Part shown: positions 25,083-38,460 of the stretch, one piece after another
Layout: every line of letters starts with the position of its first letter
Position numbering within the stretch: the stretch's first letter is position 1
NCBI RefSeq assembly: GCF_030272615.1
Contig: NW_026729254.1
Location: 61,726-125,725 of the forward strand
Origin: Cryptomeria japonica
Taxonomy: Eukaryota > Streptophyta > Pinopsida > Cupressales > Cupressaceae
Length of the DNA stretch: 64,000 nt
Direction of reading: 5' to 3'
Made by a program: the position numbers and the translations under genes
The notes under the pieces: generated by a model
Database searches by the model: none
Told to the model about the DNA's origin: nothing
What the model saw: the letters and a program-made list of their open reading frames with translations, nothing else

Positions 25083-25739
25083 GGTTTGCATAAAGACTAG
25101 GAAATAGTTTTGAACACTGCAATTGACCTGTTGTGGCAAGTAAGATAATAGAGTTGTTAGATTACGTCTAGTTGTATATTTAAATAGTTAAAGTCATGGC
25201 AGCATTAATTCTTAGTTTGACAATATTGTAATAGGTTCATAGTGATGACTTGATAGTTGAAATTGTAGTTGGGATGAAGATTAATGAATATTGGATTATA
25301 TAAATAGTGCATTATTGTGGTCATTGTGGGTCATTAATCGTGGATTGTTTCAATTTTTGTTTTTTTAAAATTTTTTTTTATCAAAACAATAAAATGGTAC
25401 AAGATAATAGAACATTATTTCAACAAGTATGAATCAATTTTTTTTTTAGTTGATAATAGATAGTAAATTGTGATACAAAACAGTTAAAGCTTAATCAATA
25501 GATCATGACAACCTTCTAAATAGGTAGTCACATCAGAGAGTATGTAGAGGTTAGGATATTGACATATGGGTTTAAACACAATACCCATCAACATATACAC
25601 ATAGTCTATACAATCCTAAATTGAGATATATGAGAAACATATATAGCCCTATACAACTAAAGAGGCATATACAAAATTTGTCCAGCTATATATAAATCCA
25701 CCATTAGAAAATTTTGAGTTAGATCCAAGCGATCCATCC
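25083..25739. other. AT-rich spacer, no gene seen
   Basis: Nothing recognised beyond the start of the upstream homology of peptide locus 1, which fades after about 25130. Confidence 0.5.
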
Positions 25740-26099
25740 TCAGTGGCCTTCCATCCAGACTAGCCTCCGATCATCCAGCATTCTGGCAAAATGTACCATT
25801 TGTTGGCGAACTAGCTGTCCATTTCCTCTAATTTCATCCATGAGAGCATCTAGGACATTGACAAAGGGTGTTCTTTCAACATTCATCCTCCCCTAGGTAT
25901 AGCCATGAGAGAGTTCGAAGATTAAAATTCTTGTGTGTCCGTCGGTAAGGAATCTACGAAATTTCTCCTTATTTAGCCTGATAACCATAGTAACCTTTAA
26001 TAAATCTAGTAACAACATCAAGTATGTTAATATGCACCAGTAAAATAAAACCAAACATAAGCCGCACTTCCTTAGCAATAATACAATCAATTTTTGCAA
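25740..26099 (-). pseudogene. Unrecognised coding remnant with one in-frame stop
   Basis: The minus strand reads from about 26099 to a TAG at 25893 and continues in the same frame, through a Met at 25886, to TGA at 25740. The part after about 25970 (KFRRFLTDGHTRILIFELSH, then NVERTPFVNVLDALMDEIRG) is clearly protein-like: amphipathic, charged and free of AT-rich filler, while the first half is less convincing. I do not recognise the family; a transposon gag or ORF remnant is the likeliest source, given the surroundings. There is no signal peptide. The single stop and short length argue against a working gene. Confidence 0.4.
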
Positions 26100-27889
26100 A
26101 CATATAGTTAAGTATATCTAGTACATAATTATATTGAGTGTAAGTCTTTTTTCCTAAAAAATCTATAATATAAAAGTCAACAATGCAATTTTATAAAAGA
26201 AGATTACATTGAAAACATAATTGATTTTTGTATTAATTTGCCTTGCCACCTCCCAAATATAGAAGGACTATTGTGATGATTATAGTAGTGTTCAATGTCA
26301 TTCAATCAACAACAATAATAAAATAATAAAATAATTGAGCTTTAAATTAATGTTGGAATAAGACATATTATTGATATAGTTAGAATGTTATCACAAGAAT
26401 TTAATGCATTGAAAAAATTAAGAAAATTTAAATAGTAATTACATTTAAATATTGGCTATTCTCAACATGATCCAATAGAAAATTAGATACATATTAATTT
26501 TAAAATTAATAAATAAAAAAATTAATTATAAACTATACAAGAGCTATTCTTTTTTCTTAATGTAATGGTGGCTGGCTAAATAAGTAAATGCATTTGATGG
26601 ATGCTTTATTACTCCACATAAATAAAAGAATGAAATGGTATAGAGTTATGAAGGAAAATAAGTTTTCATTAAGTTAATTCAACGAGACTTGTACATAACT
26701 TTATAAATTAACATATATTTATTAGTTATAACATATAATAATGAATAATAATGAATTTAAATACTAAATGTTAATTTTAAACAATATATTTGAATAAAGT
26801 TAAACTCACTAAGTTTTAAGTAAGAAGAAAATTTGTAAATACGTTGTAAACACTAAAATTGAAATATTTCAAAATTGGGAAGCATGCCTTTATTTATAGT
26901 CTACCTCAAATCTAGAATAGTCACTACACCCTATGTGAGGTTAAATTTATAGGTCTTGATTGTTTCTACATGCACAAATTCAATCTCTACTCAAAAAAAT
27001 TATGTAATTGTGTATGTGCTCTTGCTCCTTTTTATTTCAATTCTTTTACTCTCTACTTTAAAATTTAGGCTTGTAGTATTTATGAATACCTTAGTGTGTG
27101 TTCTTTTCTTTTTATTTCAGATTTTTTCCTCTCTACTTTTATCTCTAGGCTTGTAGTATTTGTGGATACTTTAGAGAGCTATTAGATAGCTAGGAGATAC
27201 ATTATTATAAGTCAACTTATATAAAATAATAAATTTTAGGCTGTGCTATAATGATAAAAATACCAACCTTTATCTGCATAAGCACTTCCAATAGGATAGA
27301 TAAATGTAGATTTATTTTCAATACTATAATACAATTGTTCCTCTAACATGCTTAGATTTTTTAAATGCAAATGATATTACTTTGATGTTCAGTAGTAATC
27401 TATGAATGCAATCAAGTACCCTCAAATATAGATGCATATAATTAATCACACAAATGTGTATTTAGTTGACTCTTATTTAAAAATGAATGGCCAAAATTGA
27501 CCATAATTTAAATTAGAATTTGGAAAAATAAAGAATTAGATCCTTGGCATGGGATCAATATTGTGTCCAAGAAAATTATATGGAACATGGGAATGGTAAA
27601 ATAAATGTGGATAATAATTTAAGGAGATTGGTGCAAAAATAGGCATAACATATGTATAATCTAGGTAAATTTTAAAAATGTGTGCACATACGGATAAATT
27701 TGGAGATAAGAGTAGAAGAATATGTAAAAAATGAGTAAGGGAATAAAGAAAGCAACATAACTTCACAAAAAATTGTGTCCTTTTTCTTTTTCTTATGTAA
27801 ATATATTAGTACATCCTCTCAAATTGGACACAAAACTAAATGTAAAATGACAAAAATATTGAATTTCATAATAAAAAAGAATTAAGTAT
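26100..27889. other. AT-rich spacer, no gene seen
   Basis: Only short chance frames. Two near-identical stretches at about 27036-27068 and 27097-27160 (CTCTCTACTTT...AGGCTTGTAGTATTT) form a small tandem duplication. Confidence 0.5.
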
Positions 27890-28500
27890 TATAAATTAAG
27901 TAATTATTGAAGTAAATAGAATCTTAAAGTATTCAAGATAGTTATTTGTATCTATGCATTTAACAACCACTCGTAGACCTTGAAAATTAGATCTAAATAT
28001 TGAATATTCTACATAATAACTTCGTATAGCCTATAATGCTCCTGTATGAGAAATTGTATTAGATTTTCTCTAGATCTTTATGTGATTTTAGCATGTATGA
28101 TGTGATTATTTCTATGATAGCCACTTACCTGGTAAATTTAAATATTTTAAATATTTATTATTCTATAATATTTGAATCAAGATCAAGACATTATCAAACA
28201 ACTTTATGACTAATCATAATGTCTTATTTAAAATCCTTGATATTCTTTCCTACAAGTGTATGAAATATCAAAGGAAGAGATCATTGAAACCACCTAATGT
28301 AATTTTAGCAAATATAAATATAAAATTATTATAATATAATGGTCTAATTCTCTCTAGATTGATACTCAAATGATAGATGTATAATTGAATGATTCTACAA
28401 TGTATGATACATTCCCTAAGGCTTGTCTTGAAATATGCCATCACAAGTGTTAAATGTATATACTTTTAGATCCTAGGAAATGTGAATTAATCTAATTTTA
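27890..28500. repeat. Dispersed repeat R1, copy b (partner at 16590-17208)
   Basis: Collinear with 16590-17208 in the same orientation, with shared blocks near 28380-28450 (ATAATTGAATGATTCTACAA). Non-coding. Confidence 0.75.
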
Positions 28501-29990
28501 GATGGGATTTATCCAAGGGGGAGTGGAATTCAAGTTCAAATAAGGTTTCATACTCACATTCACCCATAGTTTAGTTTTGGGTGGGAACATTGGTAATAGC
28601 TATGTTGGGTATATACCACAAGGGCTAAACTAGCTAGGAATGGGGGATGGACAAATTCTTGTTTTCTTTTAGCTTATGTGCTATAGTAGTAAGTTGATAA
28701 TTAAAATGATACATTCAATGGAAATTCCAAACAATAAGTGTCAAAGTAGTCAGGAAAAGGACAAAGTATGCACTTTAATCTTCTACATTTACCTCCTCTC
28801 TAGCATTGCATATGTGCATTATGAATCATGCATGCTAATGTAAAATAGGATAGAAACTAAATTAGAAAATATATTACATAATGTTGTAGTATTGAATGAT
28901 ATATACATGTTTCTTTATGTTCTTGGTGATGTTTCATCTACAAATCTAAACACATGCTCATAACAAAAAAACTAGTAGTAATTTCACTAAACATGGTAAC
29001 ATTAAAAATAATAAAGATTGTTTATTACACACATGGTTGTCTTATTTTCTCTCTATTGTGTAAATGGTGGTGCATATTAATTTTCTTAAATACTTGCACC
29101 TAAGATATGTTAAGTTTTCTTAGTTAGGTATCTACTTAGGTAAGTTGTGACATGGATTGTCCTTGTTTGGTGAAGTTATTGTTTTCATATGATTACATGT
29201 TTCATATCCCAGTTTGGTTGGGTATTTGTATCTCTTGGTGGCGTATCCTACATATGCCAAATTCAAGTAATCTTCTATATCAATATCATTTGTATAATGT
29301 ATCATAATTTGATGTAATGAAATCATTCTCTCATTTTGGGTCTCTATTTATTTTATTAAAGCTCCTAGATCTTAGGAGGCTATCCTCGTAGCCAAATGTT
29401 ATATGGTATTAGAAAATAATATACAAGATTTTATATGGTATTGTTAGAAATGGTATCCCAACCTTGCTTCTAATATTAAGTATAAAATAAACATAGTTTT
29501 ATACTATAAATATAAAATCTCATTTTGGGGGCTTGTTGCTAAACATATCTGTACTATATAATTTCTACTAAAGCTTAACGATATCACACCCACAATAGAA
29601 ATATATGTACCAACAATTGGTAAGGTTGTTTTTTCAGTCAATCTACTTATGCATTTGAGAAGGGCAACTCCATTGTATGATAAAGATTTGGATTTTTCAA
29701 CAATATATAGATGATAAATGAGAAATGGAAAAATAAGAATTAATTTAATTAACCTCCAAATATTAAGTCAGGTTTCATGCACAAATTACATTGATTTTAT
29801 GACATCCAACTAAGAAAGATGGATACCACAAACTTTTTGTAATACATGACATAAATGACTTTTAAATGAATAACTTAACACATCAATAATTAAAATTTGA
29901 AAAGCATATGTAAAAAAGTAATACAATTTTTCATCAAGATAAATAAACACTAAAATAGAAATATGAGGAAAAAATTGTAGATATTCTCAT
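28501..29990. other. Decayed spacer, no clear gene
   Basis: A 64-codon minus frame at 29132-29326 (IHYTNDIDIEDYLNLAYVGY) is protein-like but unrecognised; it may be a transposon scrap. The rest is AT-rich and featureless. Confidence 0.35.
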
Positions 29991-30173
29991 TTACTTTGTT
30001 TGCAAAATAGTTGTACAAATATATCTTCTATGATGAAAAGTCCATAAAGCCCCTCTCAATCTTGACAGTATTCTACGCAAATCTGCACTTTCAATATTGT
30101 AGAGTATTGTTATAAGCAGCAACACCGTCATCAATATGTTCGCCATATTTCTTCTTCTCCTCATCGCCACCAA
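29991..30173 (-). pseudogene. Truncated peptide-hormone precursor (locus 2): signal peptide only
   Basis: The frame starts exactly as in its sisters and keeps the signal peptide (MANILMTVLLLITILYNIES) and the RRILS segment to codon 37, then jumps into unrelated sequence and stops after 60 codons. All three hormone motifs are gone. The upstream 5' leader and promoter-like region (30174 to about 30840) is still clearly homologous to loci 1, 3 and 4, including a TATA-like CTCTATATGAAAG near 30330 and the palindrome at 30465. So the coding region was cut from its 3' side by a deletion or insertion. Translation of a secreted stub is possible but no hormone would be made. Confidence 0.75.
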
Positions 30174-30464
30174 AACAGGATTTGATCTACCTGGGAAGAA
30201 GAGAGTTGAAGAGATATTAACTGTATTTAAGTCCTCTCAATTAGAAGGAGAATAAGAAAGGAGGAGGAAACCAGATTTTAATCCTGTCTTGGAAGAAGCA
30301 AGTGAAGTTGCGGACAGAAAGCAACTTTCATATAGAGAGAGTAAAAAATATCTTAGATTTCTTGGGGATTGGATTTGATTTGAATTGACAACAGGAGGAT
30401 TGAATTAAGTGTTCGGATTGACTACTTTTTATTGAATTACAGGGGAAAGCCGCAGGAACGAACA

Positions 30465-30478
30465 GTTCAAATTTGAAC
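30465..30478. promoter_or_regulatory. Upstream palindrome of truncated locus 2
   Basis: GTTCAAATTTGAAC, a perfect palindrome at the site of the W-box-like palindrome; the TGAC cores are changed to TGAA. Confidence 0.45.
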
Positions 30479-30849
30479 AGTTGCTTGGGGAATACGTAAG
30501 TAGACTGAGAAAAAATCTTTGAAAATTACGATTGACAAACTCTGCCACGAGGACAATGAAAATGAGTTGCATTGCTTGCTTGTTCAGTGTTTCAACTCAT
30601 ACTTTTTTCGTCTTTAGCTTTCAGGAGAGTATTGTCAAATAATGACGCTGGCATTTTACGAGAGTCAAGAGAGCAAATTACTTGAATGAACTTGCTCTAC
30701 TTAGCTATCGACTAACAACAGGCCTAACATAAAGAGCATCTTCCTACGTATACATTGACTAGATTTTGAGAAGAAATTACACCTAATTGAGTTATATACT
30801 TGTGGTATATCGAGATGACTAAAATTCTCATTATTGTAAGGCAAAAGGA

Positions 30850-32820
30850 AACACGTAAGATAAATATTCAAAATATTTTAATGAATAAAGTGGTTAGTAA
30901 AAATAATTGTTTTAGATATATGGTTTTATATTAAAAAATAGTGAAAATAAATATAATAACAAATAGTGATAAATTATATTTCATAATTTGAGGTTTATAA
31001 ATGGTGAGCATGTATTCTATTTTTATATCATGAGAAAACCTGGCGACCTAAAGTAGTGATCTAAGGTGAGAGTCAATGCTAAAGTAAGAAGAGGGAAAAC
31101 TGAAACTTATAAAATTTCAAATAACTCAAGTCACTATAGGGGAGAGGACCCAATAGTTGAGCACCCTAACTTTGCACTTCTCAATATCCTACATGGAAAT
31201 TTCAAATCACTCCCAATTTTTTACAATAGCTTACTTGGCAAGTCCCTTGGTTATAAGTAAGGTTTCAGGGCCACATCATCACATATGATGCCACATCAAC
31301 ATGTTTTTTGCCAGAGTATCCAAAACAAGCCCCAAAAATTTGAGACTGATACTTGTGTGTTGATGTAGCATCACATGACTCATTTCCTTTTACTGCTTAG
31401 GGATACATTTCATTCAATTATGGGTAGTCATCATCATGTAATAGTTATAAATTTGCAATTAGGGTTTCAACAAATGAAATTACTAACTACACAAATTAAC
31501 CATAAATTGAAAGAAGGGAGTAAATCTAATAAATCCAGCCACAATTTGATTAGAAAAGGGTTTGAGTTCATACTAATCAAATTTACCAATTTTGTGGTGT
31601 GTGGATTTTCTTCTTTCTTAGTTGAAAATTGGATGATAATTGTGAAATAAGGATAAAACTATAAATAATTGAAGTCAACTATGGAAATAGACTGCTACAC
31701 ATATCCAAGAGAGCCACAAACTAAGATTTGGGGAAATTAAGATATTTAGAACATGTTCCTAGAAGTTCTACATGATTTTTTGGGACCAAATAGCACAGAT
31801 TCTCCCTAGTCCTCTAGATTTTCCTTTGTTGAAAGCTGAAAGTATTCTGCCAGAATTCTTGAGTGCAACTCTTGACTTACTCATACACACAAAAAGAAAC
31901 AAAATAGGGTTGTGGGTAGGGCCTTGCCTTAGGTCAAAGCCTGGTTTTGGAATCAACCTTAAATGAAATAATGCAAATACTGAAATAAATGCTAAGGATA
32001 TATACCTCAAATTTGCAATTGTTGATGATGGTGCAATGTTCTTTGAATGTAATTGCATGACAAACACATGAACATGAAAATCCCTAATCAAACACACATG
32101 CTTACATGAAGATTGATGTAATTATGCTCCACAATGCTTGAAGGATGGAATGCAGCCTTAAATCTCTGAAAAATGCTTGATTATGAATGCTTCATAGATG
32201 CACAAATATTATGGATTGCCTCTTAGATCTAAAATGAATTGATAGTCTGATGTCTTTATATAGGGTTTCCTAAGTAAATTACCGATTATGCTAAACTTCA
32301 ATGGTCAAAGTGTAGCCATGGGAACCAAATGACATCGAGAAGATAGAGAACCTACTCCATTTCAAATTGGGGCTTGCTTAAGGGGGACCAAGGCATTTTG
32401 GGGTGCCCTAGTCTAGACCAAGGAACTCCATGCCCTAGTCCTTAAAAATAAAAGACCCACCAATATACAAATAAGGAAGGGACCTCGAAGATGGAGACCA
32501 CTCAATGGTGTTCATGACATTGAGGGCTGGAAAAAGAGCTAGAATGGACTTGGAGAGGGGACAGAGATAGGACAAGCTAAAGTAGGAGCACAAATGTGAG
32601 GTGTAGATTGGACTAGCTATAATTTATGATGCTACATTTAAACCCCACTTTAATAGGAGTATGAGACTATGTAAATACTTGTGGTAAAGTAGAAATATAA
32701 GAGAGAGAGAGAGAGAGAGAGGATAAATTAAGAGCGATATCAAAAGGAGGTTTAAGACATCACTAAATTTGAGGAACCAAGCCCCCAATCTTTGGATCTT
32801 AACTCACACAATCATATGCA
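30850..32820. other. Decayed repeats, no gene
   Basis: It contains a stretch with TGGGGTGCCCTAGTCTAGACC near 32398, of a type that recurs at 36770-36800 (TTTTGCGCCCTAGTCC), so both are probably parts of one repeat family. A (GA)n run lies at 32700-32722. The overlapping frames at 31768-32097 on both strands show no family motif. Confidence 0.4.
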
Positions 32821-32823
32821 AGG

Positions 32824-33400
32824 TGTAGACACCTAAAATTGTCCTGTCTAATCAAATAAATACTTTTATTTATTTAAATTATTTTTTTCCTAAATTAAAT
32901 AAATATTTTATTTATTTAATTGATCCCACTTCCTCTATTAAGTAAATAAATCTTTAATTAGTTAATTAATTCATTAGCCTTTTCTACCCATGACACATGT
33001 CATTCATCTCTTAATTCTTCTCTTACCTACCCCCTTTATCATTCAATTATTTCCTCTACCTACCCTTTAATCCTAGCTGATCATTTATCTTTACACCTCT
33101 TAATCTTATCCCTTCATTTCCTACAATGTTCTTTATATAAGAGGATACTCTCCTTCATTATCAAACCTAACGATGAAATCAAGCCTTCTTGCAATCACAT
33201 TATCAACCACATTTTGTTCTTTGTTGAGCTCTTGTGCACATATAAAATATGAGAGAAAATATATCAAACAAGATCAATGGAGATAGGAGACAATGCAGAT
33301 TGGAACCCTACTTGACACATGAATGGTTATATTGTTTTATTTTATTTATTTACATGATCTTAGGTATCTCTATTGGTATTGGTGAGTGTTTCATTGTAGG
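32824..33400 (+). repeat. LTR-like sequence related to the LTR at 12118 (solo or 5' LTR, end unclear)
   Basis: It starts TGTAGACACCTAAAATTGTCC, parallel to TGTAGTTACATAAATCTGTCC at 12118, and continues with ATTTATTTAATT blocks of the same style. A TATA box (TTATATAAG, about 33132-33141) lies 310 bp in. No polypurine tract precedes it and no recognisable gag or pol follows, so it is a solo LTR or the front of a wholly decayed element. The right end is a guess. Confidence 0.5.
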
Positions 33401-36400
33401 ACCTAGATTGTTTGTGGTTGGATCTTTATGGTTTTACAATAGTTTATCACTCACTTTTCACCATATATACAAGGAAACAAAAAACAAGACAAAGATAATA
33501 AAGACAAAAGATACACAACATGTGAAGAGGTTAGAACTAAAAACAAAAAGGCTCCAAGTCAATTTGTTGAAGAGACCGCAATAATCAAATGTCACAACCA
33601 GTAAATCATTGTCAGAATGAAATCATAAGAACACAAGTGATCACATAAAAAAGTGAAAGAGCATGCATCAAATGATGAACTGTAATCTACAAACAAACAA
33701 AGCTATGAGCTCATGGGGAGGAGAAAGGGGAAGAGATGGACACCATGTGCTAGCACTGTGCTATGCTAGGCAATGCATGAGAAGAAGAGAGAGATTTTGG
33801 AATTGATAGGCTAGCAAGATGTGTTATGCTAGGTGATCCACAGAAACATGAATCCTCATGGGAAAACAAATTGTATTATGTTGTGTGATTCATGTTGAGA
33901 AAGGGAGAGTTGAAATAGTCTAGCAAGTTATGTTATCCTAGTTCTAGTCTTAGAGAAAGAAAGAGTTGAATGGTCTAGAAAGCTATGTTATGCTATTCAG
34001 CTCACCATGCTACGTATGTTGCTATCTAGTTTCAATAATTAGGCATCTCCAATAAGATTTGTTGGTCTGGTTTCGAGCATGCAACAACTTTTATAAGACA
34101 TGAAATAAAAATAAAATATGTTTGGTTTCAAGCATGGAGCATCTCATACAAGACTTGTGTTGTTTGGTTTTGAGAACGAATACCCCGTATAAGACATATA
34201 AAAGTTGAGTCTAGTTTTGGGCATGAAGCATCTCCTATAAGACTTGCTGGTCTAATTTATAGATTACACACCTTGTATAAGACATGCAAAATATAGTACA
34301 AAGAGGGTGATATGAAATGCCTCCCCCCTTTAATATGTCAACATAGTCCTAGGTTGATGTCTTAAGGAAGCTAGAAACAAGGATACACACCTTCAACACC
34401 AAGGAGATATTCTTTTAGGAAACAATGTTCATAAATCCAAGCTAAAGAGATATTACTCTTATAAGAAATGATAAAATATTTGAAGAAGAGATATCTTACA
34501 ACAAGTGTAAAGAGAATCCCTCGAAGGAGGAGAGATCTTTTCTCAAAGACATATACCTCCAAGAGGAGATTTTTGAACAAAAAGTGATATGATTGATTCA
34601 AAAGAAAGGAAAGAGGAAGAATTCAAACCTTGCCCCTATTTCTAGGTTAAAGGGATTCTTGATGAATGATGAGTCCACACTTTTGAACCAAAGTGAGGGG
34701 TTTTTTTTATAATATATATTCATTAAAAAATGAATAAGAGGTTGTAGAAAAGGATACACACATCTTGCATAAGAGAGAACCCTTGAGAAAACAAAGAAAT
34801 TCACACGAGGAATGGCATTGTATCATAAGCAAACACCACTCAACAAAGGAAAAGTGGATCCTTTGATAGCATAAGAGAAAGATTAATGCCCATAAAGAAT
34901 AGGGGAAATGATAAGGACTACACAACCTCTAAAGAGAGATTATACATAAGAAGATGTAGCACTTCAAGAAGAGAAAAAGGTCCTAAGAAAGGAAAACACA
35001 TGTACTCACATGAAGGAATATCAAATGCGAGCAAAGACATCAAGATATGCAAAATGAAACTCAAAAGAAGAGGTAAAATTTGAAAAGAGAAAGTACTAGA
35101 AATATTATCCTTGCTCCCCAAGTGAGGAGACAATGAGGGATTATGTTGCTGACCCAAGTATGATTGGTATTGAAAAGGCATCACCACTCATGACAAAAAT
35201 CCCCTAATGAAGTTAACTATTAGTGTCATAGGGTGAGGAGAAAAATGATAGGGTGAATGGAATGCTAAGCTACTACCTCTTCATGAAGAGAAAATGCAAG
35301 ATCAGTTGTAAGAGATGTGTGAGCTCGATTGCATTGGTCTTGAACAATTTTTTTTAAAGCTTTACAATTTCCAAGAGAATGAGAATAAAAATGATGAAAA
35401 AGAAAATGTTCATCACCTTCTTATTCTTATTGTTATATCTAATGAAAGTGAAAAAAACATTCTTATCATACTTCAATCTCCAAAAGATTCTTGTAGATAA
35501 CTTCTCTTGATCGCCAATAGGGTAGATCTTGTCTCTTGAGATATAAGACAAGGTGTGTTATAAGGAGAAGTATTGTCTTCTATGTTTTTGATAGTTCCAT
35601 TATCAATGAGTCCTTGTATTCCCCTTTGAAAATAAACAAAATCATTGGCATGTGATCATTAGTTTGATGATATGAGAAAAAATGATTACTTGACGAAGAA
35701 GTACCTTTACATGGGAGATAGATTTTATATCTTATAAAATAATCCTTAAGCTTCTGAACTTTAAGTAGATCATCCATAGATGAATGATGATGATGTCCTA
35801 GGCCTTCTATACTAGATTGTGAAGAAAGGTATACAGGGACCTTGATTCCTTGTTCATATTTACCAAGTACTTATCCACTATAACCTTGTTTTGAGATTAT
35901 ATTATAACCACTCCTATAAGAATGCTTTAATTGTGAAGAGGAAGGACCATTAGATCATGGATTTATTTAAAATCTATAGTGTAGGGCACATTGAAAGGTC
36001 AAAGGGATAATTATATGAATAAGGAATATCCTTTGTAGGGAGATTCTTCTCTCTATCATCATTATTCATATCCTCATTGATAGGTTGAGAAGGATAGTCT
36101 TTATCATCTAAGGATTCATCTTTTCTTAATGTTATGTGAAGAGATAGATCATGAATATAATGAATAATGATTGTGTATTCCTACCTCCACCAATAACCAA
36201 GTTTCTATAGAAATGAAGTGTGTCTAAGATTGTGGTGAACCATGATATGTATGCACATAAAAAATGAAACCCCACTAAAGTGTGTTAGAATGGAGCCCTA
36301 GGTGATTTAAACAGAGGTGTTGTAAAACCAACTCAAGAGGTCATAATATGCATAAAAAGACAACAAATATCAATAAATTAAATCTAGAGATTGAAACTTA

Positions 36401-37480
36401 GAAATGTGAGAGAAACATTTAACCATACCTAACCCTTCAAAGGAGGTACAATTTGATCATCAGTCAATAATCCCCATCATCCTTCAAAATTCCTTGAAGC
36501 TTCAGTCATCTTCCAATAATGGTGAATTATTAATATAGGTAACTAGAGATTTAAAATAAAGCTTTAGATTTGAAAAGACAAGTGATGTATTTGGTAGAAC
36601 TGAGTGATGAATTGGGAAACACATCACTATCATGCCCATCAAATATCAAAATGAGGTAAGCTAGTAAATTATATATGGATAACAAGCCTAATTTTTTTAT
36701 GATGAGACCATATTTCAAAATGTAAAGGCCAACAATTGAAATTCAAACATTTTTGGGATATTTTTGGTGGGACTAAAGGGTTTTGCGCCCTAGTCCAATT
36801 ATGCTAGAAAAGAGCACCCAACACACCAATCCTAGTAAACTGAGCCATGAAAAATTAGGTCATGAATAGGGTATTCAATAAGCTTATAGAAGTATTCTTA
36901 AAACAAAGCACAATCATGCATAAATTAGGCACATTCGCCAAAGTGGATCCAAACTAAGTGTGAAATTGTAAAGATACACAATTTATGACGCTACAACATG
37001 GAAACACCTAAATAGTTTTCAAAGACATCATACATTATAATCTTCCTTCTCAAATTTATTTTTTTGGAATGAGAAGATATCCTATATAAACCTTTTTGGT
37101 TTTTATTCCTAATGAGATAAATGTTATTTATTGATAATGTGTTCTCTTAAACATTTATCATTAGCATCTACAACTAGTGCAAGAGATAAGACTTTGGAGT
37201 AGTTTCATGGTCTCTCTTATGTTCCTCTCATAGATGTACATTTTTCAAGAACCATCCATCTTTAATTGCGATAGAATCATGGCCCAATGTTATTAAGTTG
37301 GACCTTGTGAAAATATGTCAAAGGTTGTAAAAGAGAAAGGAAATCAAGTTGTATAGGGTTATTAATAACTTTGAACTACTATAGGACCCCTCAATCTGTA
37401 CAAATATTAGCTAAAAGGATATACGTATTACGTAGTTTTAGCCACATGAGGCATATGTGAATGTGCCAAAATAGAAGATA
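33401..37480. other. Decayed repeat-derived spacer, no gene
   Basis: Repeated short phrases (for example GCATCTCCTATAAGACTTG and GAATACCCCGTATAAGACAT at 34040-34290; GAGGAGATATT-type phrases at 34390-34580) suggest old internal tandem repeats of an LTR element. Several overlapping frames on both strands at 34371-35777 are short and without motifs. GCGCCCTAGTCC at about 36790 belongs to the repeat also seen near 32400. Confidence 0.4.
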
Positions 37481-37489
37481 TAAAAGTTA

Positions 37490-37870
37490 AATTTTAAAGA
37501 AATACAATGTATATTTATTAGGAACCATGATGGGGCAAATAGATACAAGAATTAGAATCCTATGAAAGATATATAATATATAGCTAGAATGTAATCTTTA
37601 ATAGTTGAATCAAATCTTTTCCTACAATTGAGCAAAAAATGAATAATGTGAAGGTAGTGGATGAACTAGACGTTCCATATGAACGTAAAAGGCGAAGTAA
37701 TATAGAGGACCAAATGAGATAAACAAAATACAAACATCAACAAATTGAGGAAGCACACTTTGCGGGGTGGTACCTAGAAAGGTATTGACCACCTAATGTT
37801 AGATGCATAGTTTCTTTGTCAATTAATGTTGATGAGGCTATTACTACAAAAGAGAAAATGGATATGAAAA
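37490..37870 (+). mobile_element. Ty1/copia pol remnant (integrase C-terminus to RT start)
   Basis: Translations in shifting frames recall the Copia region between integrase and RT: a CIFIRNHDGANRYKN-like stretch near 37520 (where intact elements have a conserved Gly-Tyr and Asp-Gly block), DELDVPYERKRRSN near 37660-37700, and NVDEAITTKEKMD near 37825-37865, which corresponds to the acidic lead-in to RT. There are several stops and frame changes. No LTRs were found, so only a fragment is left. Confidence 0.45.
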
Positions 37871-38460
37871 AATATTTTCTTTTTCAATTTTTTTTTTAAA
37901 TATTATGAAATAATATTTTTTTAATTTACATTACATGTTTGTATAAATTATTTAAAACTGTCATATTTAAATTTCTCCCAAAATTAAATAGAAAATTATT
38001 TAATCATATTTACCTTTCTTTTAATTAAATGTCGTAGGTGCAATGGGTGTTTGCAATAATCTTCTTACTATTAAGAAAAACAAACTGTTTGCATAAAAAT
38101 TTCTTAATATTGCCTAGAATTAACACAAAATATTATATGTACATTCACAAACACCTTACAGTAATTTCATCTTCTCAAACCGCAACATCATGTGCGTACG
38201 TACATCTTTATGACTACCACCCAAATTTACAGAATATCTCATGCGCATGCCCTGCCTCCATTGAAGTTGCTGGTAATTCGTAATACATACGTCATCTCTC
38301 TGGATAAAAATCATAAAAGTATGCCATGCCTTGAACGTCGCCGTTGAATTTTTGAGGGCCAATTCAAATCCAAAGGCAATTGGTTGATAAAAATCATAAA
38401 AGTTGGCTAGCGAAATAAGTGTGTATTACAATATTGTGGCTACGTGACCAGTGTTATTTG

